Shown piece after piece: positions 1 to 7,683 of a stretch of 27,842 nucleotides of DNA; position 1 is the stretch's first letter; each line of letters starts with the position of its first letter. Source of the DNA: Nemertoderma westbladi (taxonomy: Eukaryota; Xenacoelomorpha; Nemertodermatida; Nemertodermatidae); assembly GCA_032718475.1 (NCBI GenBank), contig JAUCBJ010005617.1, forward strand, positions 1-27,842, given 5' to 3'. Below the pieces are notes generated by a model. That model made no database searches, was not told the DNA's origin, and saw only the letters and a program-made list of their open reading frames with translations. Made by a program: the position numbers and the translations under genes.

Positions 1-270
1 CGCGTAAACCTCAGCACACTCTGTGGTAGGGTAATGCTGAACATGATGAGGGTCGGAAGTACCTAGAATGGGAAGATCCGTACGATTGGTATTTGCGTAT
101 CTTTCGTATGGCCCATTGGGGGTAGCTCGTTGTGGCTTTAAACGAGAGTTCCCTTGTTCAAAGGTCCCTTCATGCGTTTTTTATACGCTTGACAGAGGCC
201 GCTTCCCATACCCATTTTTAATGGGTTTGCTGTTGCTTATATGCTAAACACGAAATTAAAGAGCATTTAA
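1..270 (+). other. ITS1 (3' part), rDNA spacer
   Basis: This is the spacer immediately upstream of the 5.8S gene. It has no coding potential and no 18S 3' end is visible, so the spacer continues beyond the window start. It is assigned by position only, because ITS1 is not conserved in sequence. The rDNA reads on the plus strand. Confidence 0.75.
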
Positions 271-428
271 AAACTTTGTGTGGTGGATCACTCAACTCAC
301 CTGTCGATGAAGAGCGCAGCTAGCTGCGTGAAGTAATGTGAATTGCAGGACACATTGAGCATTGACATCTCGAACGCACATTGCGGTTGTGGGCTGTCCC
401 ACGACCACGCCCGGCTGAGGGTCTGCGA
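271..428 (+). rRNA. 5.8S ribosomal RNA
   Basis: This is the 5.8S rRNA of the large ribosomal subunit. Recognisable conserved blocks are GTGGATCACTC near the 5' end, GATGAAGAGCGCAGC, AATGTGAATTGCAGGACACA, CGAACGCACATTGCGG and the 3' CTGAGGGTC. The length of about 158 nt is normal for an animal. The GAGCGCAGC form is common in lophotrochozoans and chordates, while many other groups have GAACGCAGC. Both ends are estimated from conserved positions and could shift by a few bases. The gene looks intact, although the adjacent 28S is cut short, so this may be an orphan copy outside the functional rDNA array. Confidence 0.93.
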
Positions 429-745
429 ATATCCATCTCGAGCGCTTTGCAGATGCTGTAGGTTACCACCTCAGTAATTTTGCTTTGCTCTCGAGGCTTG
501 AGTTAGTGTTTTGGTCTCGACCGATACGCTATGCTCTAAGAATGGCAGGTTAATAGTTATGCATTAGGAACACTCTCCTCGGTTTTGAGGTTAGTTTGGC
601 CTGAGCGTGAATAATTCTCGCGATTGCCTTTCTTTCCCAGTCTGAGGGCCTTTTGTATATGCTATAGTGCTTGCGAGCGGTGATGCTTTCGCTAATAATT
701 GTAGGTTGTTGGTGATACAACCCTCAATATATGAAGCCTTTCAAA
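429..745 (+). other. ITS2, rDNA spacer
   Basis: This is the spacer between the 5.8S and 28S genes, assigned by its position between two recognised rRNAs. Its length of about 317 nt is ordinary for animals. It contains no gene. The right boundary is approximate because the 28S 5' end is placed only from the conserved CCTCAGCTCGGACGGGACTA block. Confidence 0.8.
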
Positions 746-778
746 CATGGACCTCAGCTCGGACGGGACTACCCGCCC

Positions 779-817
<39 letters not shown>

Positions 818-1030
818 GAGGATTCCCGTAGTAACGGCGAGTGAAGCGGGAAGAGCCCATCGCCGAATCACTGATTCCTTGCGTGTCAGAGAAATGTGGC
901 GTATGGTACAGCCGTGGTTGAGCGAGCTGATTGCCGGAGTCCCCATGAACGGGGCCCCATAGCGGGTGTAAGGCCCACTGGCCCCAGGGGTGGTGGAAAC
1001 ACGTCCGCCTCGTGGGTGCGCCTCAGGGAG
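746..1030 (+). rRNA. 28S ribosomal RNA, 5' fragment only (truncated)
   Basis: This is the start of 28S rRNA. Conserved blocks are visible: ATTTAAGCATATTACTAAGC, GGAGGAAAAGAAACTAACGA, AGTAACGGCGAGTGAAGCGG and GAAGAGCCCATCGCCGAATC, followed by the D1 region with AGCGGGTGTAAGGCCC. The usually strict CCGCTGAATTTAAGC reads CCGCCCAATTTAAGC here. Homology stops around 1030: CCTCAGGGAG should continue as TCGGGTTGTTTGGGAATGC but is followed by unrelated sequence, and no later 28S block appears in the window. Only about 280 nt of the expected ~3.5-4 kb is present, so this copy cannot make a functional large-subunit RNA. Open frames across 794-1271 on either strand are chance frames in rDNA. Confidence 0.92.
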
Positions 1031-1348
1031 GAGCCCAGAAGGACGAAAGCGTCTATTATAGAAGCGCAAAGGTTGCAGCGCAAGGCGCAGGGGGCGTCTG
1101 AAAAAGCGCGAGTGCAACTGCATAAGGAAGAGTTGGCGGAAGCGACCACGGGAGCGCGACAATTGGGACGAGGCCGAGGGAGAAGTTCGAGCCGAGAATC
1201 TGTCGGGGCTCAGGGAACGTCGTCGTCGGTTCCGGGGAGTGACGCCTCACGGACGCCGTCAACGGAGTCAACTAGAGGTAGATTAGTGTATCTGGGAAGA
1301 GGGCGAAAGAGAGGAGCGAGCCCAAAGAACCCAGGAGCGGGTCGATAA
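1031..1348 (+). pseudogene. Arg/Gly/Ser-rich open frame abutting the 28S break (possible retroelement ORF tail)
   Basis: An open frame continues out of the rRNA fragment (it is open from 896) and ends at the TAA at 1346-1348. The part after the break encodes about 105 residues. The first third is Glu/Lys/Ala-rich and helix-like (KASIIEAQRLQRKAQGASEK); then comes GRGRGRSSSRES, a Ser/Thr/Pro stretch and a basic end (GRGRKRGASP). I do not recognise a domain. The composition and protein-like look, the sharp start at the 28S break and the stem-loop and purine-rich stretch after the stop would fit the C-terminal end of a retrotransposon ORF. It could also be a chance frame in GC-rich DNA. No start codon belongs to this segment itself. 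Confidence 0.3.
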
Positions 1349-1860
1349 TACATTATGGCACAGGGCGACAGACTCTAGATATATACATCATCGTCGCTCT
1401 GATGTATATTGTAGCTTTTGAAAATCTTCGACTAGACTCATATACACTAGTTGAGTTATTTGAATTTATATTATGAAAGAGGCGAAGGAAGTGATTGGGG
1501 AGACAAACCTGCGGGTTTGGCTTACTCCTTTCACTTGCCCTAGCAAAATTTATATTTGATTTTGTATGTAGTAATCATTATGTAGTAAGAATGAACGAGA
1601 AACAATATTTTGTAAATTTAATTTGTATGTAATAATCGTTAAACAGTGAGAGAGATAATATTTTGTGAATTTAATTTGTATGTAATTCATTATGCAATAT
1701 CTATGGCAATATTTGTAAATAGTAGAATTATTATGTTATTTAGATTGGTTGGAAGAAATTTATTTGTTTTGTATACATCACCTTATACTCTTCTACAATT
1801 GGAGGGAAACATCATATGATTTCCCTTGGAGCGGTGTTACGGTATATGGCGCTGTATCCA
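1349..1860. other. Non-coding stretch: stem-loops, purine tract and degenerate ~55-60-bp direct repeats
   Basis: No gene is seen. A perfect 10-bp stem (1381-1390 with 1400-1409, 9-nt loop) lies 32 nt after the upstream stop. A purine-rich tract (GAAAGAGGCGAAGGAAG, ~1475-1491) is followed by a 6-bp hairpin at 1504-1519. From 1561 to about 1721 three degenerate direct repeats each start with ATTTGTATGTA, at 1561, 1621 and 1674. An ORF end, a polypurine tract and then an AT-rich repeat-bearing region is the order expected at the 3' end of an LTR retrotransposon, but no matching second LTR is present. Confidence 0.4.
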
Positions 1861-1985
1861 CAATATTAGTCCATTATGCAGTATGCAATATTAGTCCATT
1901 ATGCAGTATGCAATATTAGTCCATTATGCAGTATGCAATATTAGTCCGTTATACTGTATGTAATATTAGTCCGTTGTGCAGCATG
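1861..1985 (+). repeat. 25-bp tandem repeat, five copies
   Basis: Five head-to-tail copies start at 1861, 1886, 1911, 1936 and 1961, with unit CAATATTAGTCCATTATGCA plus GTATG. The first three are identical. The fourth and fifth carry substitutions (CCGTTATACTG, CCGTTGTGCAGC), so the array decays toward its right end. There are no unique spacers, so it is an ordinary minisatellite. Confidence 0.95.
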
Positions 1986-4601
1986 ATATTTTAGATAAGG
2001 CATAATAACGCAGTGGTATTTAGGTAAGGAAGTTAAAACGCCCATATATTTTGCATCCATTCATTTTGTATAGTATGTAGCTCTACCTACGTAATTTTGT
2101 ATTAGGTTATATGTAGATAGTTCCAGGGTAAGTTTATTCGGACCCTGGATTCCGTGCTTGCTGATATTAGCTTTAGTAGGGCTAGCATATAGGGACGCCG
2201 TCCTGGCCATTCAGCAGCCAGAGACGTGAACCATTACCATATATGGTAATAATTCGAGGAAAGGGAGCAAATAGGGCTACAATCCGGCCTCCTTATTGGA
2301 CTAGCTGCTTCCAGGTTGGTCTAGTGCTAGCACGGACTGGAGAGCCAATAAGAAAGCGATTGAGTCACCCTATTGCATCATCCCATCCGGATCACCTATA
2401 AATTGGCGGTGTGCCGGTAGAGCTCATCATCAATCTGTCACATGATACACCCCTGTTACAATTTACTTGCTGAGCTGTCTCTAATTTTGTATTTTTCTGC
2501 AATTTGCTAATTTTGATTAATTTCTTGGAATGATTTGCTAGTGCGATTACTTTGCTTGTGTTTCTCAATAATTCCTTCGATTACTGCAAATTACAATCGA
2601 ACTATGATTTCTACCTTTGATTGATGGTTCTATGTGATTCTTTTCTGCGCAATAATCCCAAGGGATTCCTGAAACTGTCAGACTTTGTGATTTGCATGCG
2701 CCGCTACGGTAGCTATTAGCGTAATGGAGGGCTAAGGTGCCAGTGGGCGGTGGGCGCATCGGGGGGTTGGGCGACTAGGAGAGAGCGGAGGATTCAAAGC
2801 GGGCAACGCTGGCTAGGGTCACCGTTGCGGGCGGGTAACTTGCACTGCGGCACGCAGACCGATCGCCGGTACAGCAAATTAGGGGGCTGATGATCCAGGT
2901 TTTGTCTCTATTTAGTATTAGGGGGCAGGAATTGGGTTAGTTAGGAATCCTAGATGTACCCGGGAGAGGCCTGCGCGTATTACAACGTTGAGTGTGGAGT
3001 ACGAGTAGTGAATTGCACAATTGTAAACTGTGATTTCTAACGCTGATTGGTGTGTTATTGAAGTGTGCCTAAGATTACGAATGCTTAGATAGGCGCTCTT
3101 TTCCTTTGATTGATTTCTATTTCTTAGTTACAATAATTAGTTATTGATTAGGTCAAAGTAATACGGCAAATTAGGCTATTACTAGCGAAACCTGTTGCGT
3201 GATAAATTAGAATTACGTATTCTGGAACTCTTAGTAATTAGTACGCTGTTAAATATTTGTGACTGTAATTAATTAGTAAAAAATTAAGAATTAGTACGCA
3301 GCATAGCGGAGAGTAGCTAAGGTAATAATTAGTGTACTGTAAACTATTCACGCTGAGCGGTTATTTGCATTAGCGGACAATCAGCTAGAACGCACTATTC
3401 GGTACGCACGATACGCTAGTAATTTTGCTGGCCTAAAGCCAGTCGCGGGCAGTTTTAGACCCGGAGTGGTATTATCCACGTAGAAACAGATACTGTACCA
3501 TTTTGATATTTTAAATATTCTCGCATTCACACATTACGTTAGGGAACCTCCAGTATTCGCGATTAGAAAGACGTAGGTAATAGCGTGCTTTAATAGTGAT
3601 AAAATTAGGCGTAAGAATACTCTGAGTGCAAGGCCTCTCGCACTCGTCTTAAGTAAGCTTAGGGAGCCGACTCGGGTTTATTGTTTGGTTATTCCCGCGT
3701 GGCTCATAGATTCGAACAGTTAGCTCTCTATCGAGCGATCGGTAGAGAAAGGAACAAGCGATTTTGCAGGAGTAGTGTAAAATTAGTAAAATATATTAGT
3801 GGACGGCAGATTAGCGCCATCTAACGGTAAGTAGCGGTTTTGTATTTAGCAACCCTTACAATTTAGTAATAGCACGCTCCTGATCCCCTTTACTTAACAG
3901 TAGAGCAGTCTTTGTGTCTTATTGGTTAGACGAGAACTTATTAGGTTGGCAGAAGGATATTAACGGGTATTGGTCTGTTCAACAGTTCTGCTGTTAGTAT
4001 AGAGGTCGCGGTTGTTTATCACTTATGTTTCTATGCTTTTATGTTTCTAAACCGTTTTTAATTCAGATTTTAATTAACAAATGTTTTGGTTTGTTTTTTC
4101 ATCTATAACAAATTTTACCATATGATGGAAATAAAATTTTTCAATTTCAATAATAACATTTTAGGTGTTATTAGAGGAGTAAGTTTAGCGAAAGTGAAAT
4201 AAATTAAATAACTGACAAAGTATGTAGGCCTACTGATACGTCTACAGTGCAACCCTGATGGTGAGTAAGTAAATAATCTAAACTGACATCCAGTTGTTGT
4301 ATATATATTATCATTTCATGACCTATGAACTAATAGCAAAGAGATATAAAGCTTTGATAGAGTCACATATTTTACTAATATTTATATTAATATCTATATT
4401 AGGCCTATATATCTACTGTATTATTAGCAAGGCCAGCCTTTACATAACTTTATCTAATAACATCAAATGAAACATACTGTGCAAAATTAATTTGCTCCTA
4501 CTTGTACAGAAATTGTTTGTTCTTACTTTTCTTTCTCATTTAATCACATTGGCGCAGGCGAATAGGTTATTTTGAAAGATGGTAAAGATTTGATCGAAAT
4601 A
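1986..4601. other. Long region without recognised genes (possible LTR or retroelement debris)
   Basis: No convincing reading frame is present; the 64-codon frame at 2565-2759 has no family features. Small structures are an 8-bp-stem hairpin at 2122-2149 (TCCAGGGT/ACCCTGGA), an 18-nt perfect palindrome at 2233-2250, and a near-perfect hairpin at 3725-3747. A G-rich stretch lies at ~2725-2780. Between 3120 and 4000 the word ATTAG recurs on the plus strand while its complement CTAAT is nearly absent. The stretch from ~4020 to 4600 is AT-rich intergenic DNA. Its origin is unknown. Confidence 0.5.
2345..2402 (+). promoter_or_regulatory. Candidate Pol II promoter: CCAAT then TATA box
   Basis: CCAAT at 2345-2349 lies about 48 bp upstream of TATAAA at 2397-2402, a spacing typical of a TATA promoter. 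A start site would fall near 2430, around CATCATCAATCTGTC. No gene follows closely. The next recognised coding sequence begins at 4654, so if the promoter is real it more likely belongs to a retroelement LTR than to the transporter gene. It rests on motifs only. Confidence 0.3.
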
Positions 4602-4608
4602 TATAAAA
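4602..4608 (+). promoter_or_regulatory. Candidate TATA box for the SLC46-like gene
   Basis: TATAAAA lies 46 bp upstream of the ATG at 4654. Transcription would then start near 4632, leaving a very short 5' UTR, and the ATG has the A-rich context AAAAAAAATG. The surroundings are AT-rich, so a chance match is quite possible. Confidence 0.3.
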
Positions 4609-4653
4609 TTTGCAATTAAATAAGAGCCTGTCTGTTTAATTTAATTAAAAAAA

Positions 4654-4854
4654 ATGTCTCTACCAAAAAGGGGAACTGAAATCACTTTGTCGAAAGCTAA
4701 AACTCGTTGGATAACAGTAGAACCCGTTGTGTTTGCAGTGTGCGTTGCCATAAGTCTCCAACGACCCATTGATAAAACCTTTCAGTACCAAACTTTTGCG
4801 AAGGAACGTAACTTTAGGGCTAGAGTTCCGTACGTCCCCCCATTTTTAAAATGA
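4654..4854 (+). pseudogene. SLC46-like transporter, N-terminal fragment (TM1), cut by a Merlin insertion
   Basis: This 66-codon frame starts at the ATG at 4654. Its first 54 codons and two bases of codon 55 (up to 4817) belong to the transporter; the last residues, from about RARVPYVPPFLK, are read from the transposon end and hit TGA at 4852-4854. Residues ~20-34 (RWITVEPVVFAVCV) match the segment opening TM1 in SLC46 transporters, where ITVEPVVF-type sequence is characteristic. The rest of the gene lies at 5426-6695 in a frame that becomes continuous once the 600-bp element and one target copy are left out: 164 + 1270 nt gives 478 codons including the stop. As the DNA stands the fragment alone cannot form a transporter. 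Confidence 0.85.
4810..4817. repeat. Left target-site duplication of the Merlin element
   Basis: AACTTTAG at 4810-4817 is repeated exactly at 5418-5425, directly outside the two terminal inverted repeats. Eight or nine bp is the known target duplication size for Merlin transposons. Confidence 0.85.
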
Positions 4855-5417
4855 CTTGAATTACCCGTGTATTGTCATTTAATGTTATGGAATAGATTTT
4901 TTATATTGTACTATTGCATTTGTTTATTACATACAAATAGTTGATTTTTTATAAAAATAACTTTATACGGTTCTCTGAATTTATATCTATTGCTTCACGG
5001 CGACAGTAGTCGTAAGAGTCATTGACAGAGTATGAGTATATTATATTAAGTAGTTTTTCAGGCGCCAGTTTCACTCCCTCAAACCATGTTCCCTTTGTTA
5101 TTGAAATTTCGTTATCTCTACATTCTCCTTTTTTGCATCTAAATCTTCCAATTCCCTTAGTTTTTTCATTAAAATGCATGTCAGTGTGATGCACAGTGCA
5201 TATCTTTTTTTTTGGAAGAAGATTAACTCCCTGTAACCAGTTAATTGTCGATGTACGCTGTACACGCTGTACAAATGACGGCGATTGATAATGGAACACA
5301 TTTTCTCTGCTTTTTTTAGAATGTTCTAGAATATTTAATTAGCGACGCTCAAGAAACATGGTGTTATGGTATAGTAAAAAAATCTCGCAAAATGGGGGGA
5401 CGTACGGAACTGTTCCC
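4818..5417 (-). mobile_element. Merlin-type DNA transposon, 600 bp, internally deleted, inserted in the SLC46-like gene
   Basis: The element is exactly 600 bp and is flanked by the 8-bp duplication AACTTTAG. Its terminal inverted repeats are 29 bp, 4818-4846 against the complement of 5389-5417, with 26 matches: both begin GG, then a variable patch, then 23 identical bases starting AGTTCCGTACGT and running through CCCCCCATTTT. The minus strand carries the N-terminal zinc-ribbon part of a Merlin/IS1595-like transposase and lacks the DDE catalytic core, so this is a non-autonomous deletion derivative that would need transposase from elsewhere. Assignment to Merlin rests on three agreeing signs: TIRs starting with GG, the 8-bp duplication and the transposase fragment. 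The intact duplication and good TIR match suggest a fairly recent insertion. Confidence 0.88.
4949..5299 (-). pseudogene. Merlin/IS1595-like transposase, N-terminal zinc-ribbon fragment
   Basis: This is a 116-residue open frame inside the 600-bp element. In order it shows a helix STINWLQGVNLLP (~17-29), a zinc-ribbon-like stretch with ICTVHH (CxxH) and then FRCKKGEC (CxxxxC), followed by the family signature EISITKGTWFEGVKLAPEKL and LLNIIYSYSV. Merlin transposases have this same order: short N-terminal helix, CxxC-type ribbon, an ISI(R/T)xGTWFE-like strand and a helical segment before the DDE domain. A full protein is about 270-330 residues. Here homology ends after YCRREAID and the frame closes 11 residues later, so the whole catalytic domain is missing. 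It cannot cut DNA; at most it could still bind it. The start is the first ATG in frame. Confidence 0.8.
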
Positions 5418-6695
5418 AACTTTAGCTACAACGCTTCCGGAAGTACAGTATGCGATGTAAATACATCATCACTTGAATACCATATCGAGCAAGAAGTACA
5501 ATCTCAAACTAGCATATTCGGGATATACCAATCGATCTCGCATTTTCTTCCATCAACTATAATAGGTACATGGATGGGAAGTCTAAGTGATTTGTATGGA
5601 AGAAAGTTTGTCCTACGTTTACCTTTCATAGGAGGTGCCATTGGAACAATAATATATATTTTAGTAGTCATATACAATCTGCCACTCTATGTGCTGTTGA
5701 TTAGTAGCTTTTGCGGAGGTCTGACGGGCTCCACTGGATGTATTATATCTACTGCGTATAGTTATATTGCTGACGTGACGGAACCAGGTCAGCAAAGATC
5801 TCTCCGAATTGTCATAGTCTCTGGTGTCTTCGGAATTGGTTTCGCTGCAGGGCCGATGCTAAGCGGATATCTCATTGAGCAATTTGGTTTTCTACCTCCA
5901 TTAATTATGATAATTATTGTGAACATAACAGCGTTTGCTTATGTATCTATGTGCATTGAAGAGACTGTAGTTCATGATCTTTTAAGGGAAAGACCAAATA
6001 AACTGTTGCGTCAACTATGGAAAATGATTAAAGTTCTAATGACAGAAGACAATAAAAAGAACATTTGTTTATGGATGTATTTGGGTTGTATTGTAGTACT
6101 TGCAGGAATGGAAACGGGAGTCGACACTCCATTTATTCTGTATGCTATGAAATCCCCCTTTTGTTTTGATTCCTTTCATGCTGGAATTCTATCAACGATA
6201 ACATCATCTTCTTATATAGTCAGTCTATTCGCAGTAGGTTTACTACAGAAGTGTTTAAAAGAGTATATCATCGCATTAATCGGTATGGTTTCCCAGCAGT
6301 CTGGCGTGCTCATGATTGCCTTTTCCCCTACTGGTGTTTACCTGTATGTTGCAGCATGTATGCAGATATTGAAGGCTATAACCACACCCTTGATGCGTTC
6401 GGCTATGTCTTCCATGGTAGATTCAACTAATCAGGGGGCTTTATTCGCTACAATAGCATTTTGCGAATATTCTATAATGTTAACATCTCAGGTTTCATTC
6501 GATTATATTTATCCAGCTACTCTCACCTATTCTCCTGTTTTCGTATTTTATTTGGCTGCTGGAATTATTGTTATTGCCATTGCCTTGTATTTAATTGGTT
6601 GTTTTATGGACAACATGATTAAACAAAGAGACATTAAGAATGCCCTTCTGTCTGATACAGAGGACCAAAATGTTCAGGATAACTTTATTGAATAA
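5358..6695 (+). CDS. SLC46-like (proton-coupled folate transporter family) MFS transporter, main part
   Basis: This is a single open frame of 445 codons. The first 22 are read from the transposon end and the target copy; gene-derived sequence starts at 5426 (SYNASGST). What is seen: two N-glycosylation sequons (NAS, NTS) in the first extracellular loop, the MFS motif-A signature GSLSDLYGRK between TM2 and TM3, AYSYIADVTEPGQQRSLRI, a TM5-TM6 pair with GIGFAAGPMLSGYL, a central hydrophilic loop (~residues 195-225) and six further membrane helices, then a short charged tail. This is the SLC46 layout; known members move folate, heme or other organic anions with protons across plasma or lysosomal membranes. 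The substrate is not predictable here. With the 5' fragment the protein would be 477 residues, close to the usual 450-480. There is no frameshift or internal stop and no intron. Confidence 0.85.
   Translation: MVLWYSKKISQNGGTYGTVPNFSYNASGSTVCDVNTSSLEYHIEQEVQSQTSIFGIYQSISHFLPSTIIGTWMGSLSDLYGRKFVLRLPFIGGAIGTIIYILVVIYNLPLYVLLISSFCGGLTGSTGCIISTAYSYIADVTEPGQQRSLRIVIVSGVFGIGFAAGPMLSGYLIEQFGFLPPLIMIIIVNITAFAYVSMCIEETVVHDLLRERPNKLLRQLWKMIKVLMTEDNKKNICLWMYLGCIVVLAGMETGVDTPFILYAMKSPFCFDSFHAGILSTITSSSYIVSLFAVGLLQKCLKEYIIALIGMVSQQSGVLMIAFSPTGVYLYVAACMQILKAITTPLMRSAMSSMVDSTNQGALFATIAFCEYSIMLTSQVSFDYIYPATLTYSPVFVFYLAAGIIVIAIALYLIGCFMDNMIKQRDIKNALLSDTEDQNVQDNFIE
5418..5425. repeat. Right target-site duplication of the Merlin element
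   Basis: AACTTTAG directly follows the right terminal inverted repeat and is identical to 4810-4817. Keeping one copy joins codons NF-S-YNAS without any frame change. Confidence 0.85.
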
Positions 6696-7683
6696 TTTAT
6701 AATTGTTATGAACTATCACGTATTATGATTTGATTGAAAATCAATGGTAACCAGTCACGCACTCGCGTGCGTGGCTAATGTTCACCCAGGGCAATGTCTA
6801 AAGACATTGTAAGTGATAAGGCAAGGCTTTTTTTTATCGAAATTGAATGATTTTTGGTACATGGTTGGGACAAGCGATGCGATGGTGGATAGGTGGATAA
6901 AAAATTTTTTTTTGTAATATACAGTAGTTATTGTAATTTAGTGCTATTTAGTTGTAGCAACAAATATTATATCACTAAAAACGCTACTCTTCGAACATAC
7001 ATTAGTTTATATAACTAGCTATTTCGAATATACTGTATAATTAGGATACAGTTTGATTATTTCCAATTTTATTAGCAAATTAATTAATTATTTTCATTTT
7101 TTTTAAAGTTAGCATTTTTCACATATCGAAGCCAATAAATTGAGTTAGGATGAGAATTTTTTAATTCAGGCTTGTGATTACTATGTCTAAATTTCATCAA
7201 AAAATATTAAAAATAGGAAGGGAAAAAAGGGAAGCAGTTTATGTTTATTTGGTATGAAAAAATAGTTGCAATATTATTTGCATATTATTGCATACATTAT
7301 TGCATATTATTAAAAAATTATTAAATTAAATAAAAAAACACTCTGTTATCTAGTAACAATAAAGCACAAAACCATGCTAAGATTCTTGGTATTGGGGTTT
7401 TCCTCGTGGCTGATTTTATTTCTGAGGTCAGTTTTTACTTTTAATGAAATATAGTTAGACTTAATGTCTGTTTGTCTGTCTTTCTGACTATCCGACAATC
7501 TGTCCCTCAAATATAAGAAACGAGTAATTATTGGTCTTGTAAAGTAGGGCTACCTTTTTTACTCTTAATAGTAAACGATTTACCATATTTAGATCCTGCA
7601 AGGCCTGACTTTGATGAACTAACTGTAGGTCAATGCGAATGCGAACTTAGGTCCTATATATACATATATATATTATATATATA
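6696..7683. other. AT-rich 3' flank of the SLC46-like gene
   Basis: No gene is seen. Two tight hairpins lie after the stop codon: CACGCAC-TCGC-GTGCGTG at 6756-6773 and CAATGTCT-AA-AGACATTG at 6792-6809, the latter followed by a T8 run near 6829-6836. AATAAA words occur at 7134 and near 7360 but are far from the stop, so no poly(A) site is assigned. There is a CTGT-rich patch near 7465-7500 and a TA microsatellite at 7657-7682 next to the satellite. Confidence 0.5.
6756..6809. other. Pair of perfect short hairpins downstream of the transporter stop
   Basis: The first has a 7-bp stem with a TCGC loop (6756-6773). The second has an 8-bp stem with a two-base AA spacer (6792-6809). They lie 60-115 bp after the stop codon, so they would be in the 3' UTR if transcription reads through. 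No function is assigned. Confidence 0.6.

Noticed and set aside
794-1271. Open frames on both strands over the 28S fragment
   Set aside because: They lie in recognised rRNA sequence and overlap each other. Only the part after 1030 was kept, at low confidence.
1861-1985. Short CRISPR-like repeat
   Set aside because: Copies are directly adjacent with no spacers. It is a minisatellite.
4818-5417. Ordinary ancestral intron of the SLC46-like gene
   Set aside because: Terminal inverted repeats, an exact 8-bp duplication and a transposase fragment identify a transposon. Splicing remains possible only as a secondary event.
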